Shown: positions 33,104 through 41,927, numbered from the stretch's first letter. The stretch is DNA of 64,000 nucleotides from an uncultured Clostridia bacterium (GCA_934120135.1 CAKOTK010000002.1:1-64000), one strand, 5' to 3'. Program-made: numbers and translations. The notes: generated by a model not told the origin, from the letters alone.

Positions 33104-33799
33104 TTGAATACAAATTATGAAGATAATAACCATTTAACATTGGTTGGAAAGGTAACAAGTGACAAAAGATTTAGTCATGAAATTTATGGAGAAAAATTTT
33201 ACATATTTGACTTAAGCGTACCTCGTTTAAGCGGAAATGCAGACGTTATTCCAGTAACAATATCAGAAAGATTATTAACAACACAAGATGTTTTTATTGG
33301 AGCAAAATTACAAATTGATGGTCAATTTAGATCATACAACAGCTATGATAATGAAAAAAATAAATTAATATTAACTGTATTTGTAAAAGATGTTCAATTC
33401 TTAGAAGAAAATCAAGAAGAGGAAGAAGAAGTTAGAAGAGACGTTGTTTCAAATGAAGTTGTTCTTGACGGATATATCTGTAAAAAACCAATTTACAGAA
33501 AAACACCATTTGGTAGAGAAATTTCAGACATTTTATTAGCAGTTAATAGAGCATATAATAAATCAGACTATATTCCATGTATTGCATGGGGAAGAAATGC
33601 TAGATTCTGTGAAAACGTTGCAGTTGGAACAGAAGTAAGAATTGTAGGTAGAGTACAATCAAGAGAGTATGAGAAAAAACATGAAGATGGAACAGTAGAG
33701 AAAAAAGTAGCATACGAAGTATCAGTAGCTAGCCTAGAAGTAGCAAATCAAGAAGATAATAGTGAAGAAAGCAAAGAAGAAAATCAAGAAGCTATATAA
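33104..33799 (+). CDS. Single-stranded DNA-binding protein with two OB folds
   Basis: 231 residues from a TTG start after GGGAGGAAA. Two SSB-type OB folds: residues ~8-105 (HLTLVGKVTSDKRF...VFVKDVQFLEE) and ~117-215 (VVLDGYICKKPIYRKTPFGREISDILLAVNR...YEVSVASLEVA), joined by an acidic linker and followed by an acidic tail. Standard bacterial SSB has one OB fold per chain and a DDDIPF-type tip; here the tail ends NQEAI. This double-OB form is probably a specialised SSB-like protein. Confidence 0.8.
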   Translation: MNTNYEDNNHLTLVGKVTSDKRFSHEIYGEKFYIFDLSVPRLSGNADVIPVTISERLLTTQDVFIGAKLQIDGQFRSYNSYDNEKNKLILTVFVKDVQFLEENQEEEEEVRRDVVSNEVVLDGYICKKPIYRKTPFGREISDILLAVNRAYNKSDYIPCIAWGRNARFCENVAVGTEVRIVGRVQSREYEKKHEDGTVEKKVAYEVSVASLEVANQEDNSEESKEENQEAI

Positions 33800-33813
33800 G
33801 ATTTTAAAATAAA

Positions 33814-33848
33814 AAAGGTGGTTTCCAGTTATTTGGAAACCACTTTTT
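33814..33848. terminator. Bidirectional terminator
   Basis: GTGGTTTCC/GGAAACCAC stem with A- and T-tracts on both sides, at the convergent junction. Confidence 0.88.
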
Positions 33849-34038
33849 ACTCTTCTTCATCTTTTTTTGTAACATTATCCTTAACCTCAGGAATAATAAC
33901 TTCTCTAGTATCCTTAGGTCTAGGCTTTTCTACTTCTATATGTTCATAAACAGGAGAGATATTTAAATTACCATCACCTGTAACCACCTCTATTTTTTTT
34001 GGCTCTTTTATTTCATCTACTTGGTTATTTTCTTCCAT
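33847..34038 (-). CDS. Hypothetical small acidic protein
   Basis: 63 residues, very charged, low complexity, predicted disordered: EENNQVDEIKEPKKIEVV, then VEKPRPKDTREVIIPEVKDN. The start ATG lies 8 bp after GAGGTG. No similarity recognised. Confidence 0.6.
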   Translation of the reverse strand: MEENNQVDEIKEPKKIEVVTGDGNLNISPVYEHIEVEKPRPKDTREVIIPEVKDNVTKKDEEE

Positions 34039-34094
34039 TAAACCCACCTCACTATGTGTATGTTATCATAACAAAAAAACAATGTCAACATTTC

Positions 34095-34123
34095 TTGACA
34101 TAAAGCGTAATTCGTGTGATAAT
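34095..34123 (+). promoter_or_regulatory. Promoter of scpB
   Basis: TTGACA (34095-34100), 17 bp, GATAAT (34118-34123). Confidence 0.75.
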
Positions 34124-34159
34124 ATATAGGTAAAAAATTAAAAGGAATCGTGAAAATAA

Positions 34160-34789
34160 ATGGAAATAAACAAATCAAAAGGAGTAATTGAAGCAATACT
34201 TTTTGCAGCTGGCAGAGAAGTTAAAATAACCGAACTTATGTCAGCTTTAGAAGCAAGCTCAGAAGAAGTAATTACACTTGTAGAAAGTATGAAGGAAGAT
34301 TATAAGAACGAAAACAGAGGCTTGCAAATTGTGAATGTTGGAGAAGCCTACCAATTATGCACAAAACAAGAGTATTATGAATATTTATATACTATTTTTG
34401 ATAAAAGAAATAAACCAAATTTATCACAAGCAGCAATAGAAACTCTTGCAATTATTGCATATAACCCTAAAATTACAAGAGCAGAAATCGAAGCTATTCG
34501 TGGTGTTAATTCAGATGGTACAATATATAAATTATTAGACTATAATTTAATAGAAGAAACAGGAAAATTAGATGCGCCAGGAAGACCAGGCACATATGGA
34601 GTAACATCAGAATTTTTAAGAATATTTGGGTTTAATAACCTAAATGAACTTCCAGATTTACCACGATATAAATTAGACGAAAATCAACAAATAGTAATTG
34701 ACGATATTATTGAAGAAAAAGAAGAGCAAAATACTGAAGAACTAAATGAGGCTCCAATGCCCGAAAGGGAGACAAGTAAAGAAGAATAG
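34160..34789 (+). CDS. scpB: Segregation and condensation protein B
   Basis: 209 residues. Two winged-helix domains: GVIEAILFAAGREVKITELMSAL at the N-terminus, then LSQAAIETLAIIAYNPKITRAEIEAIRGVNSDGTIYKLLDYNLIEE and the typical GRPGTYGVTSEFLRIFGF. Kleisin-associated subunit of the SMC-ScpAB condensin. scpA, usually adjacent, is absent here. An acidic disordered tail follows residue ~180. proS begins 31 bp downstream. Confidence 0.93.
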   Translation: MEINKSKGVIEAILFAAGREVKITELMSALEASSEEVITLVESMKEDYKNENRGLQIVNVGEAYQLCTKQEYYEYLYTIFDKRNKPNLSQAAIETLAIIAYNPKITRAEIEAIRGVNSDGTIYKLLDYNLIEETGKLDAPGRPGTYGVTSEFLRIFGFNNLNELPDLPRYKLDENQQIVIDDIIEEKEEQNTEELNEAPMPERETSKEE

Positions 34790-34820
34790 GAAGAACAAAA
34801 ATAGAAAGGATGAAATAAAA

Positions 34821-36500
34821 ATGAAATTAAGTGAAAACTTTTTTTATACTTTAAGAGAAGACCTAAAAGATGAAGAATCAGTTAGCGGAAATTTACTTGT
34901 TAAGAGCGGAATGTTTAAAAAAGTAGGAAATGGTATTTATATGAAAATGCCATTAGGGAAAAAAGTAGCTCAAAATGTAGAAAAAATTATTAGAGAAGAA
35001 ATGAATAATGCAGGGGCAAAAGAAGTTACCATGCCAATGCTTTTACCAGTTGATTTATTTGAAAAGTCAGGAAGATATGCAGCATTTGGACCATCAATAT
35101 TTAAATTAAATGATAGATATGATAGACCATACGTATTAGGTCCAACACATGAAGAGTTTTTTGCACTAGCTGCATCAATGAAGTCACATTCATATAAAGA
35201 CTTACCATACACTTTATACCAAATTGGAAACAAATATAGAGATGAGGTAAGACCTAGATTAGGTTTAATTAGAACTAGAGAATTTACAATGAAAGATGCA
35301 TACAGCTTTGATACAAACCTAGAGAACCTAGATAAATCTTATCAAAAGCAATTTGCAGCATATCATAAAATTTGCCAAAGAGTAGGACTAAACTATGTAG
35401 TTGTTAGAGCAGATACTGGTGTTATGGGAGGACTACTTTCAGAGGAATTTCAAGCTGTTACAGATGTTGGAGAAGATATTCTTGTACTATGTGACCATTG
35501 CGATTATGCTTCAAATATTGAAATAACTCCTTATGTATGCAATGAAGTAGATAATGAAGAAGAAAAACCAATAGAACTAGTAGAAACAGGAAATTGCCAT
35601 ACAATTGAAGAAGTATGCGAACTTTTAAAACTAGATATAAAGAAAACAGTAAAAGCATTACTTATGAATGTAGATAATGAATTAGTAGTATTTTTCGTAA
35701 GAGGAGACAAAGAGCTAAATGAAGTAAAAGCTCTAAAACTACTAAAAGGAATGGAAATAGGTTTTGCAGATGATGAACTGATTGCAACATCAAATGCAGT
35801 GCCAGGTTGCACAGGTCCAGTTGGACTAAATGCAAAAATAGTAATAGACAATGAAGTACTAAAAATGAAAAACTTCTGCTGTGGAGCTAATAAAGAAGGA
35901 TATCATTACATAAATGCAAATGTAAAAGACTTCAAATATGATGTTGTTGGAGATATAGTAAATGTACAACAAGGAGATGTATGTCCAAACTGTCATGAAG
36001 GACATTTAGTATTTAAAAAAGGTATAGAGGTAGGAAATACATTTAAACTTGGAACAAAATATTCTGAAAGTTTAGGACTAAATTATTTGGACGAAAATAA
36101 CGAGTTAAAACCTGTAGTTATGGGAAGCTATGGAATTGGAGTAGAAAGAATGATAGCTGCAGTAGTTGAGCAAAACCATGATGACAAAGGAATAATTTGG
36201 CCAATGAGTATTGCACCATATAAAGTTGCAATAGTTTTAATAGATCCTAAAAATGAGGAACAATCAAAAGTTGCCAATGACTTATATAACACTCTAAATT
36301 CTATGGGAATTGATACCATATTGGATGACAGAAATGAAAGACCAGGTGTTAAATTCAATGATATGGATTTAATAGGAATTCCACTTAGAATTACAGTTGG
36401 CAAAAAAGTAAATGAAGGTAAAGTTGAACTAAAGAAAAGAGCAGAGAGTGAAAGCGCAGACATAGCAATTGAAGAAATTGTAAATTATTGTAAAAATTAA
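34821..36500 (+). CDS. proS: Prolyl-tRNA synthetase (bacterial type)
   Basis: 559 residues. Class II core with GPTHEEFFALAAS and RDEVRPRLGLIRTREFTMKDAYSFD (motif 2). An inserted YbaK/INS editing domain at about 235-390 is characteristic of bacterial-type ProRS. Motif 3 is GSYGIGVERMIAA, followed by the anticodon domain. It charges tRNA-Pro. The ATG at 34821 after GAAAGGATG is preferred to upstream in-frame codons overlapping scpB. Confidence 0.96.
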   Translation: MKLSENFFYTLREDLKDEESVSGNLLVKSGMFKKVGNGIYMKMPLGKKVAQNVEKIIREEMNNAGAKEVTMPMLLPVDLFEKSGRYAAFGPSIFKLNDRYDRPYVLGPTHEEFFALAASMKSHSYKDLPYTLYQIGNKYRDEVRPRLGLIRTREFTMKDAYSFDTNLENLDKSYQKQFAAYHKICQRVGLNYVVVRADTGVMGGLLSEEFQAVTDVGEDILVLCDHCDYASNIEITPYVCNEVDNEEEKPIELVETGNCHTIEEVCELLKLDIKKTVKALLMNVDNELVVFFVRGDKELNEVKALKLLKGMEIGFADDELIATSNAVPGCTGPVGLNAKIVIDNEVLKMKNFCCGANKEGYHYINANVKDFKYDVVGDIVNVQQGDVCPNCHEGHLVFKKGIEVGNTFKLGTKYSESLGLNYLDENNELKPVVMGSYGIGVERMIAAVVEQNHDDKGIIWPMSIAPYKVAIVLIDPKNEEQSKVANDLYNTLNSMGIDTILDDRNERPGVKFNDMDLIGIPLRITVGKKVNEGKVELKKRAESESADIAIEEIVNYCKN

Positions 36501-36508
36501 TTGAATTA

Positions 36509-36538
36509 AGAGCAGTTCTCTACCTGCTCTGTTTTTTA
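36509..36538 (+). terminator. Terminator of proS
   Basis: AGAGCAG-TTCTCTAC-CTGCTCT then GTTTTTTATT. A very similar terminator, AGAGCAG-TTCATCAC-CTGCTCT, ends the small minus-strand ORF near 52270; each faces a related small RNA gene. Confidence 0.85.
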
Positions 36539-36544
36539 TTCAAT

Positions 36545-36611
36545 AAAAAAAGATATGTGTCTCTACACACATATCTGTACTATTTAGTCTGTCAAGCTTA
36601 ATGCTTAAGCT
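36545..36611 (-). ncRNA. Candidate small RNA, paralogue of 52200-52263
   Basis: A consensus promoter on the minus strand starts a ~67-nt transcript. It begins with the stem GCTTAA-GCA-TTAAGC and ends with terminator AGATATGTGT-GTAGAG-ACACATATCT plus seven Us. No ORF of useful length. The 5' GCTTA stem, the 3' stem sequence and the promoter are shared with the small RNA at 52200. It converges on the proS terminator. Target unknown. Confidence 0.6.
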
Positions 36612-36617
36612 AGTGTT

Positions 36618-36646
36618 ATTATAACACTAATTTTATTATATGTCAA
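36618..36646 (-). promoter_or_regulatory. Promoter of small RNA
   Basis: Minus strand TTGACA (36646-36641), 17-bp spacer, TATAAT (36623-36618): a perfect consensus promoter with no gene other than the small RNA to drive. Confidence 0.8.
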
Positions 36647-36668
36647 ATTTTTGAAAAAATTCATAAAA

Positions 36669-37199
36669 TTAATTAGAAAGTGAATTTAAAATTTCTGGAT
36701 AAATTCTGTAAGCATTTTCTTTCCAATTATCTACAATTCTTTTTGCTTCTTCGCGAGAACCAGCAAAAACACTAATCTCAAAAATACAGCTATTATTTTC
36801 ATTTATTTTACAAGTAACAGTATATTCATTTTCGCTCTTAGGAGTATATTCAGCAGTAATAGATTCTTCTTGAGCAGTTTCTTTTAACTCTCCTGAAAAT
36901 GAAGTATCAACCTTTAATTTTATTATCCCAGGAAGCATATCATTTGTAAGGTCTAATGTTGCTCTACCAAGGTCTGTAATTTGATATACATTTTTACCAT
37001 CTTTATTAAAACAAATAATATAATTTCGCTCTATTAAATCAAGCAAGAACTGTTGAAAATAAAAATAGTTCATATCCATAACAGCTAATACTAACCTTAA
37101 TAATCCATCATTAGTAATTGGATTTTCCATTTTATTTAAAATATATAAAATTAAAACTTTATTTTCTGCTAATATTTCTCCGTCTTGTGTTAATTTCAA
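36669..37199 (-). CDS. DUF4364 family protein (winged-helix-like)
   Basis: About 176 residues. The N-terminal half reads as a winged helix (NKVLILYILNKMENPITNDGLLRLVLAVMDMNYFYFQQFLLDLIERNYI, then YQITDLGRATLD) and the C-terminal half as an alpha/beta domain. This matches the DUF4364 family common in Clostridia, function unknown. A TTG at 37208 directly abuts GGAG, whereas the TTG at 37199 is 9 bp from it, so the latter is chosen. Confidence 0.75.
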   Translation of the reverse strand: MKLTQDGEILAENKVLILYILNKMENPITNDGLLRLVLAVMDMNYFYFQQFLLDLIERNYIICFNKDGKNVYQITDLGRATLDLTNDMLPGIIKLKVDTSFSGELKETAQEESITAEYTPKSENEYTVTCKINENNSCIFEISVFAGSREEAKRIVDNWKENAYRIYPEILNSLSN

Positions 37200-37340
37200 T
37201 TGTTTCAACTCCTATCACGTATAATAACGTTTAAATTATAACATACATATTAAAAAAATACTATAAAAGACAAAATAAAAAATAAAAAACTTTACAAATA
37301 GCAAAATATACCGTAAAATATAGTAGTATAAGGGGGAAAA

Positions 37341-38048
37341 ATGAAAACTCTATATGAAATATTAGAAGTAAGTGAAACAGCTTCAAAAGAAATAATAGAA
37401 AAAGCATATAAAACACTAGCTAAAAGATATCATCCAGACTTACAAAGCTCAAATGAAAAGCCAAAAGCAGAAGAAATGATGAAAAAAATAAATGAAGCAT
37501 ATGATACTTTAAGTGATGATAGTAAAAGAAGAAGATATGATGAAGAATTAGTTGTAAAGAGACAAAAAGAAGAGAGTAATAAGGTTAGTAATAATTCATA
37601 TAGTCAACAACAGTATTACCAACACCCAAATGCTAATAATAATCAACAGACAAATAATAATAAACAAAACTCAGTAAATTCAAATCAATCAGGAGCAAAT
37701 AATGAGTATGTAAATGAACAAATGACAAAAGAGTTTAGAAGGCAACAAGAAGAAATACAAAGAAATATACAACAACAATATCAGGAAAGATATCAAAACG
37801 CGTATGAAAATTATTTAAGAAGTTTAGGATATAAGATAAAATATAAATGGACATGGGATAGATTTAAAGAATTACTAAAAACTCTTTTGATAACATTAGT
37901 AATATTAGTAATTTTGTGGTTTTTCCCACCAACACACAAAATAATAATGGAATTTTATGAATCAAATAAAGTAATACAAGTAATTGTAGATATAATATTG
38001 GGAATATTTAAAGGAATATGGGGAGCAATTTGTTCACTTTTTAAATGA
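37341..38048 (+). CDS. J-domain protein with C-terminal membrane segments
   Basis: 235 residues. The N-terminal J domain (1-67) has KTLYEILEVSETAS, AKRYHPDL with the HPD triad, and INEAYDTLSDDSKRRRYDE. A Gln/Asn-rich disordered linker (about 75-130) and two hydrophobic segments near the end (LLITLVILVILWFF and VIVDIILGIFKGIWGAICSLF) follow. No Zn-finger or substrate domain, so it is a membrane-tethered DnaJ-like co-chaperone and not DnaJ itself. AAGGGGGAAAA precedes the start. Confidence 0.85.
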   Translation: MKTLYEILEVSETASKEIIEKAYKTLAKRYHPDLQSSNEKPKAEEMMKKINEAYDTLSDDSKRRRYDEELVVKRQKEESNKVSNNSYSQQQYYQHPNANNNQQTNNNKQNSVNSNQSGANNEYVNEQMTKEFRRQQEEIQRNIQQQYQERYQNAYENYLRSLGYKIKYKWTWDRFKELLKTLLITLVILVILWFFPPTHKIIMEFYESNKVIQVIVDIILGIFKGIWGAICSLFK

Positions 38049-38066
38049 TAAATTAAAGAGTAAATA

Positions 38067-38095
38067 TTGAAACATGCAACAAAAAGGTGTATAAT
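38067..38095 (+). promoter_or_regulatory. Promoter of aspS
   Basis: TTGAAA (38067-38072), 17 bp, TATAAT (38090-38095). No T-box leader is visible; the start codon is only 40 bp downstream. Confidence 0.75.
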
Positions 38096-38134
38096 AGCCA
38101 CTATAATTACATAAATAAAAAAGGAGATGTGTAT

Positions 38135-39886
38135 ATGTATAGGGATCACAATTGTGGAGAATTAACAATAAAAAACGTAGGAGAAACAGTAACAATAGCA
38201 GGTTGGGTACAAAAAATTAGAAACTTAGGCTCAATGGTATTTATAGATTTACGTGATCAATTTGGAATTACACAAATAGTAGTATCAGCTGACAACAAAG
38301 AACAATTAACAGATATAGTTTCAGAATGTGTTATTCAAGTAGTTGGAAAAGTAATTGAAAGAAGCAACAAAAATACTAAAATTCCAACAGGAGAAATTGA
38401 AGTAGAAGCTGAGAAAATAGAAATATTAGGAAAATGTAAAACTGTATTACCATTTGAAGTTAACTCAGATAAAACAGGAGAAGTAAAAGAAGACTTAAGA
38501 CTAGAATACCGTTTCCTAGATTTAAGAAATGATAAATTACATAAAACAATATTACTTCGTAATGAAGTAATGAAAACACTTCGTAAAAAAATGGATGAAA
38601 TGGGATTTACAGAAATTCAAACACCAATATTAGCAAACTCTTCACCAGAAGGAGCAAGAGACTACTTAGTACCAAGTAGAATTCACCCAGGCGAATTTTA
38701 TGCACTTCCTCAAGCACCACAACAATTTAAACAATTGTTAATGGTATCAGGTTTTGATAAATATTATCAAATAGCACCATGCTTTAGAGATGAAGATCCT
38801 AGAGCAGATAGAGCACCAGGAGAGTTCTACCAACTAGACTTTGAAATGAGTTTTGCAGAACAAGATGATGTATTAAAAGTATTAGGCGAAATATTTACAA
38901 CAGTTTTCAAAACACATACAGACTGGGAAGTAGACGAAATGCCATTTAAACGTATTCCATATTTAGAAGCTATGGAAAAATACGGAAGTGACAAACCAGA
39001 CTTAAGAAATCCACTTATAATTCAAGATGTTACAGAAATATTTAAAAATGTTGACTTCACACCATTTAAAGACAAAACAGTTAAAGCAATTGTGGTAGAT
39101 GGTGCAGCAGAACAAAGCAGAAAATTCTTTGATGGAATGTCAGATTTTGCTACAACTGAAGCTGGCGCAAAAATGTTAGGTTGGCTTAAAGTTGACAATG
39201 AAAATGTACTATCAGGTGGAGTAGCAAAATACATAACACCAGAAGTTCAAAAAGAATTAGAAGAAAAAATAGGAATGAAGAAAAACTCGGCTGTATTCTT
39301 TATGGCAGACGAATTTAAAACAGTACAAAAAATAGCAGGAGCTGTTCGTATTGAATTAGGAAATAGATTAGATTTATTAGAGAAAAACGTATATCGCTTA
39401 TGCTATATAGTTGATTTCCCAATGTATGAATTATCAGACGAAGGAAAAGTTGACTTCAACCATAATCCATTCTCAATGCCACAAGGTGGAATGGAAGCAT
39501 TAATGACAAAAAATCCACTAGAAATACTAGCATATCAATATGATGTTGTATGTAATGGATATGAAGTAGCTTCAGGAGCTGTTAGAAACCACAGCCCAGA
39601 GTTAATGGTTAAAGCCTTTGAAATTGCAGGATATAGCGAAGAAGAGGTAAAAACAAGATTTGGTGCATTATATAATGCATTCCAATATGGAACACCACCA
39701 CATGCTGGTGCTGCTCCTGGATTAGATAGAATGGTAATGCTTGTAGCTGACAGCAAAAATATTCGTGAAGTAATTGCCTTCCCTAAAAATAAAAAGGCAA
39801 GAGACTTACTTATGAGAGCACCAAGTAGAGTACATGAACAACAATTAAGGGATGTTCATATTAGAATTGTAGAAAAAGAAAAATAA
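38135..39886 (+). CDS. aspS: Aspartyl-tRNA synthetase
   Basis: 583 residues. It has an N-terminal OB-fold anticodon domain (VTIAGWVQKIRNLGSMVFIDLRDQ), class II motif 2 FRDEDPRADRAPGEFYQLDFEMSF, a bacterial GAD insertion (about 300-410), and motif 3 GAAPGLDRMVML. Length and insertion identify the bacterial enzyme. The start after AAAAAGGAGATG is chosen over an earlier in-frame codon. Confidence 0.96.
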   Translation: MYRDHNCGELTIKNVGETVTIAGWVQKIRNLGSMVFIDLRDQFGITQIVVSADNKEQLTDIVSECVIQVVGKVIERSNKNTKIPTGEIEVEAEKIEILGKCKTVLPFEVNSDKTGEVKEDLRLEYRFLDLRNDKLHKTILLRNEVMKTLRKKMDEMGFTEIQTPILANSSPEGARDYLVPSRIHPGEFYALPQAPQQFKQLLMVSGFDKYYQIAPCFRDEDPRADRAPGEFYQLDFEMSFAEQDDVLKVLGEIFTTVFKTHTDWEVDEMPFKRIPYLEAMEKYGSDKPDLRNPLIIQDVTEIFKNVDFTPFKDKTVKAIVVDGAAEQSRKFFDGMSDFATTEAGAKMLGWLKVDNENVLSGGVAKYITPEVQKELEEKIGMKKNSAVFFMADEFKTVQKIAGAVRIELGNRLDLLEKNVYRLCYIVDFPMYELSDEGKVDFNHNPFSMPQGGMEALMTKNPLEILAYQYDVVCNGYEVASGAVRNHSPELMVKAFEIAGYSEEEVKTRFGALYNAFQYGTPPHAGAAPGLDRMVMLVADSKNIREVIAFPKNKKARDLLMRAPSRVHEQQLRDVHIRIVEKEK

Positions 39887-39898
39887 AATCAAATGAAG

Positions 39899-39927
39899 AA
39901 ACTGTCGAATTTTAGACAGTTTTTTCA
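39899..39927 (+). terminator. Terminator of aspS
   Basis: AACTGTC/GACAGTT stem with GAATTTTA loop followed by TTTT. Confidence 0.8.
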
Positions 39928-39974
39928 TTTAACTGAAAAAACTTTACAAATATAAAACAGGTTCAAATTTGTGT

Positions 39975-40103
39975 ATGTTATCTGGAAAACTAAAAGTCCA
40001 TTACCCTAAATATTTAATAACACTAGACTATGACACTAATGTGTATAATGGAATAAAACAAATAAGTGCAATAGATTTTCTGATGAGAAGAAGCAAGCTA
40101 TAA
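39975..40103 (+). pseudogene. Short ORF, possible gene remnant
   Basis: A 42-codon ORF encoding LKVHYPKYLITLDYDTNVYN and DFLMRRSKL with no ribosome binding site. It may be a fragment of a decayed gene displaced by the duplicated Rpn unit beginning at 40158. Low confidence that it is expressed. Confidence 0.25.
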
Positions 40104-40157
40104 AGTTACTGGATAATGGTTTTTAATAGAAAAAACGTTCAAAAAAAGATGACAAAA

Positions 40158-40560
40158 TTGTCGAAATTTGGCATACGATTCTACTTGCAAAATGCAATTA
40201 AGTATAGTATAACAATACTAACTTAGTTGCATTTTTTGAGTGCAGTAAAATTTAATGGATTTGCATATGCAATGCAATAATTATTTTCAAAACAATATTT
40301 AAATTATTTTCTAATCTAGAGTTTTTAATTATTGAATTTTAATCTCAATGTAATTATCCTGAATTAGTATTATTTAAAATCAAAGCTATTTTAAACCAAT
40401 AATATTTTAAATTCTTGATGTTTTTCAATACTATTAAATCTAAAAAATTAAAATCTTAAAATTTCCACAAACAAAGAAAATATAAATTAGCAAGAAAGAG
40501 AGGTGCATTTTAGTGCAAAAATGTAACTAAAATATATAAATAAAAAAGGAGACAAAGTTT
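40158..40560 (+). repeat. Duplicated upstream region of Rpn-family gene (copy 1)
   Basis: Starting at TTGTCGAAATTTGGCATACG, this ~400-bp non-coding stretch is near-identical to 62752-63153, including TTGCAAAATGCAATTAAG and GCAAGAAAGAGAGGTGCATTTT. It contains a stem AATGCAATTAAG...CTTAGTTGCATTTTTT (terminator-like) but no ORF. The duplicated unit continues through the Rpn gene. Confidence 0.8.
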
Positions 40561-41436
40561 ATGTCAAAAAACGAAATTGAAAATAATGTACTATTAAGAC
40601 CAAAAAATGATGTTGTTTTTCAAGCATTATTCACAAGAGGAAAAGAGAAAATTACAAAAGATTTATTAGAGAAAATTTTAAAAATGAAAATACACTCAAT
40701 AGAATTAGATAAAAGCAAAGACTTATTAAATGATAATAAGAGAGATAAAAACGGAAGACTAGATTTAAGAGCAATAATAAATGACAATGTGGAGTGTGAC
40801 ATAGAAGTACAATTATCAATACATGAAAAAATGCTACCTAGATTTTTGCTATATTGGGCGAAAATGTATAGTGCAAACTTACAAGTAGGCGAAAAATATG
40901 AACAATTAAGAAGAACAATAAGCATAATAATAGTAGATAAAGAATTACCAGAATTTAAAGAAATAAAAAAAGCACAAACTAATTGGCAAATACGAGAAGA
41001 AGAATACAGAAGTATAATCTTGACAAGTTATTTTGAGATCATTATAATAGAACTACCGAAAGCAATAAGAGAGTATGAGACAAATAAAGAAGATGGAGCA
41101 TTGCAGTGGATGATGTTCCTGGAAAATCCAGAAGATATGGAGGTAACGAAAATAATGGAAGAGAACGAAAATATCAAGGAAGCTAAAGAAGAACTAGATA
41201 GAATTAGTCAAGATGATGTGCTGAGAAGAATGGCATTTAAAGCAGAACTAGAACGAATGGATAATGAACAAATGATGTATGAAGCAAGAAGAGATGGCAA
41301 AAAAGAAGGAATTGAACAAGGTGCAAAAGAAAAAGAATTACAAATAGCAAAGAATATGTTGAAAAAAGGAATGAACGTGTCAGATATTATTGAAATTACA
41401 GGATTAACAAAAGAAGAAGTGGAAAAATTGGTATAA
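40561..41436 (+). CDS. Rpn family recombination-promoting nuclease/putative transposase (PD-(D/E)XK)
   Basis: 291 residues. The N-terminal LRPKNDVVFQALFTRGKEKITKDLLEKIL and DLRAIINDNVECDIEVQLSIHEKMLPRFLLYWAKMY match the Rpn/PDDEXK transposase-like family; E and Q in the VECDIEVQ strand are the nuclease core. The C-terminus has a helical Lys/Glu region and a small HTH-like end (GMNVSDIIEITGLTKEEVEKLV) typical of the family. It probably acts on DNA as a RecA-independent recombination nuclease. A second copy (~85% similar by eye) starts at 63154. Confidence 0.88.
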   Translation: MSKNEIENNVLLRPKNDVVFQALFTRGKEKITKDLLEKILKMKIHSIELDKSKDLLNDNKRDKNGRLDLRAIINDNVECDIEVQLSIHEKMLPRFLLYWAKMYSANLQVGEKYEQLRRTISIIIVDKELPEFKEIKKAQTNWQIREEEYRSIILTSYFEIIIIELPKAIREYETNKEDGALQWMMFLENPEDMEVTKIMEENENIKEAKEELDRISQDDVLRRMAFKAELERMDNEQMMYEARRDGKKEGIEQGAKEKELQIAKNMLKKGMNVSDIIEITGLTKEEVEKLV

Positions 41437-41497
41437 TAATTTCGTGTAAATTTTCAGGGAGCCTGCTCAACTATAAAAACAAATTTTCGTAAAAATA

Positions 41498-41526
41498 TTG
41501 ACTAGAGCTTTACTGTGTAGTATAAT
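41498..41526 (+). promoter_or_regulatory. Promoter of small coiled-coil gene
   Basis: TTGACT (41498-41503), 17 bp, TATAAT (41521-41526). Confidence 0.78.
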
Positions 41527-41561
41527 AGAATACGTAAATAAAATGCGAAAGAGGTGGTAAT

Positions 41562-41810
41562 ATGCCAATGAAGACTAACGAAAATCAATCTTTAGAATCA
41601 CTAATCGCAGCAATACAAGAACTATTATATGAACTAAAAAACGAACAAGATGACATACTAACAAAACTAGACAAACATCATAAGGCAACAATGCAGCAAT
41701 TGCATGTACTTAGAGAGTTCGACCAAATTTCAGATATGACAAATCAAATATTTGAAAGGCGACTATCAAGTATTGAACAGACTTTAAAAGAAAGAAAAAA
41801 GACATACTAA
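41562..41810 (+). CDS. Hypothetical small coiled-coil protein
   Basis: 82 residues, helical and charged: ESLIAAIQELLYELKNEQDDILTKLDKHH, then EFDQISDMTNQIFERRLSSIEQTLKERKK. It follows AAGAGGTGGTAAT. No membrane segment or recognised family. It has its own strong promoter, and the long hairpin element begins at its stop codon. Confidence 0.65.
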   Translation: MPMKTNENQSLESLIAAIQELLYELKNEQDDILTKLDKHHKATMQQLHVLREFDQISDMTNQIFERRLSSIEQTLKERKKTY

Positions 41811-41927
41811 AAATATGCCATTGGGGACGGAGAATTTTGGCACGCTTTTAAGATTTAATTTATTTTTAATTTAAATTAGTCTTAAAGCGTGCCAAAATTC
41901 TCCGTCCCCAATGGCATATTTTTTAAT
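41811..41927. repeat. Long near-perfect inverted repeat (43-bp arms), REP/MITE-like
   Basis: Left arm 41811-41853, right arm 41880-41921; they are exact complements except for one extra T. The arm contains TTGGGGACGGAGAATTTTGG and CACGCTT; the loop is 26 bp of A/T. GGGGACGG-type hairpins recur in Firmicutes next to REP-associated Y1 transposases. It has no ORF and would also act as a strong bidirectional terminator between the coiled-coil gene and murT. Confidence 0.85.

Noticed and set aside
38096..38134. T-box leader before aspS
   Set aside because: Only about 40 bp separate the promoter from the start codon; no room for a T-box.
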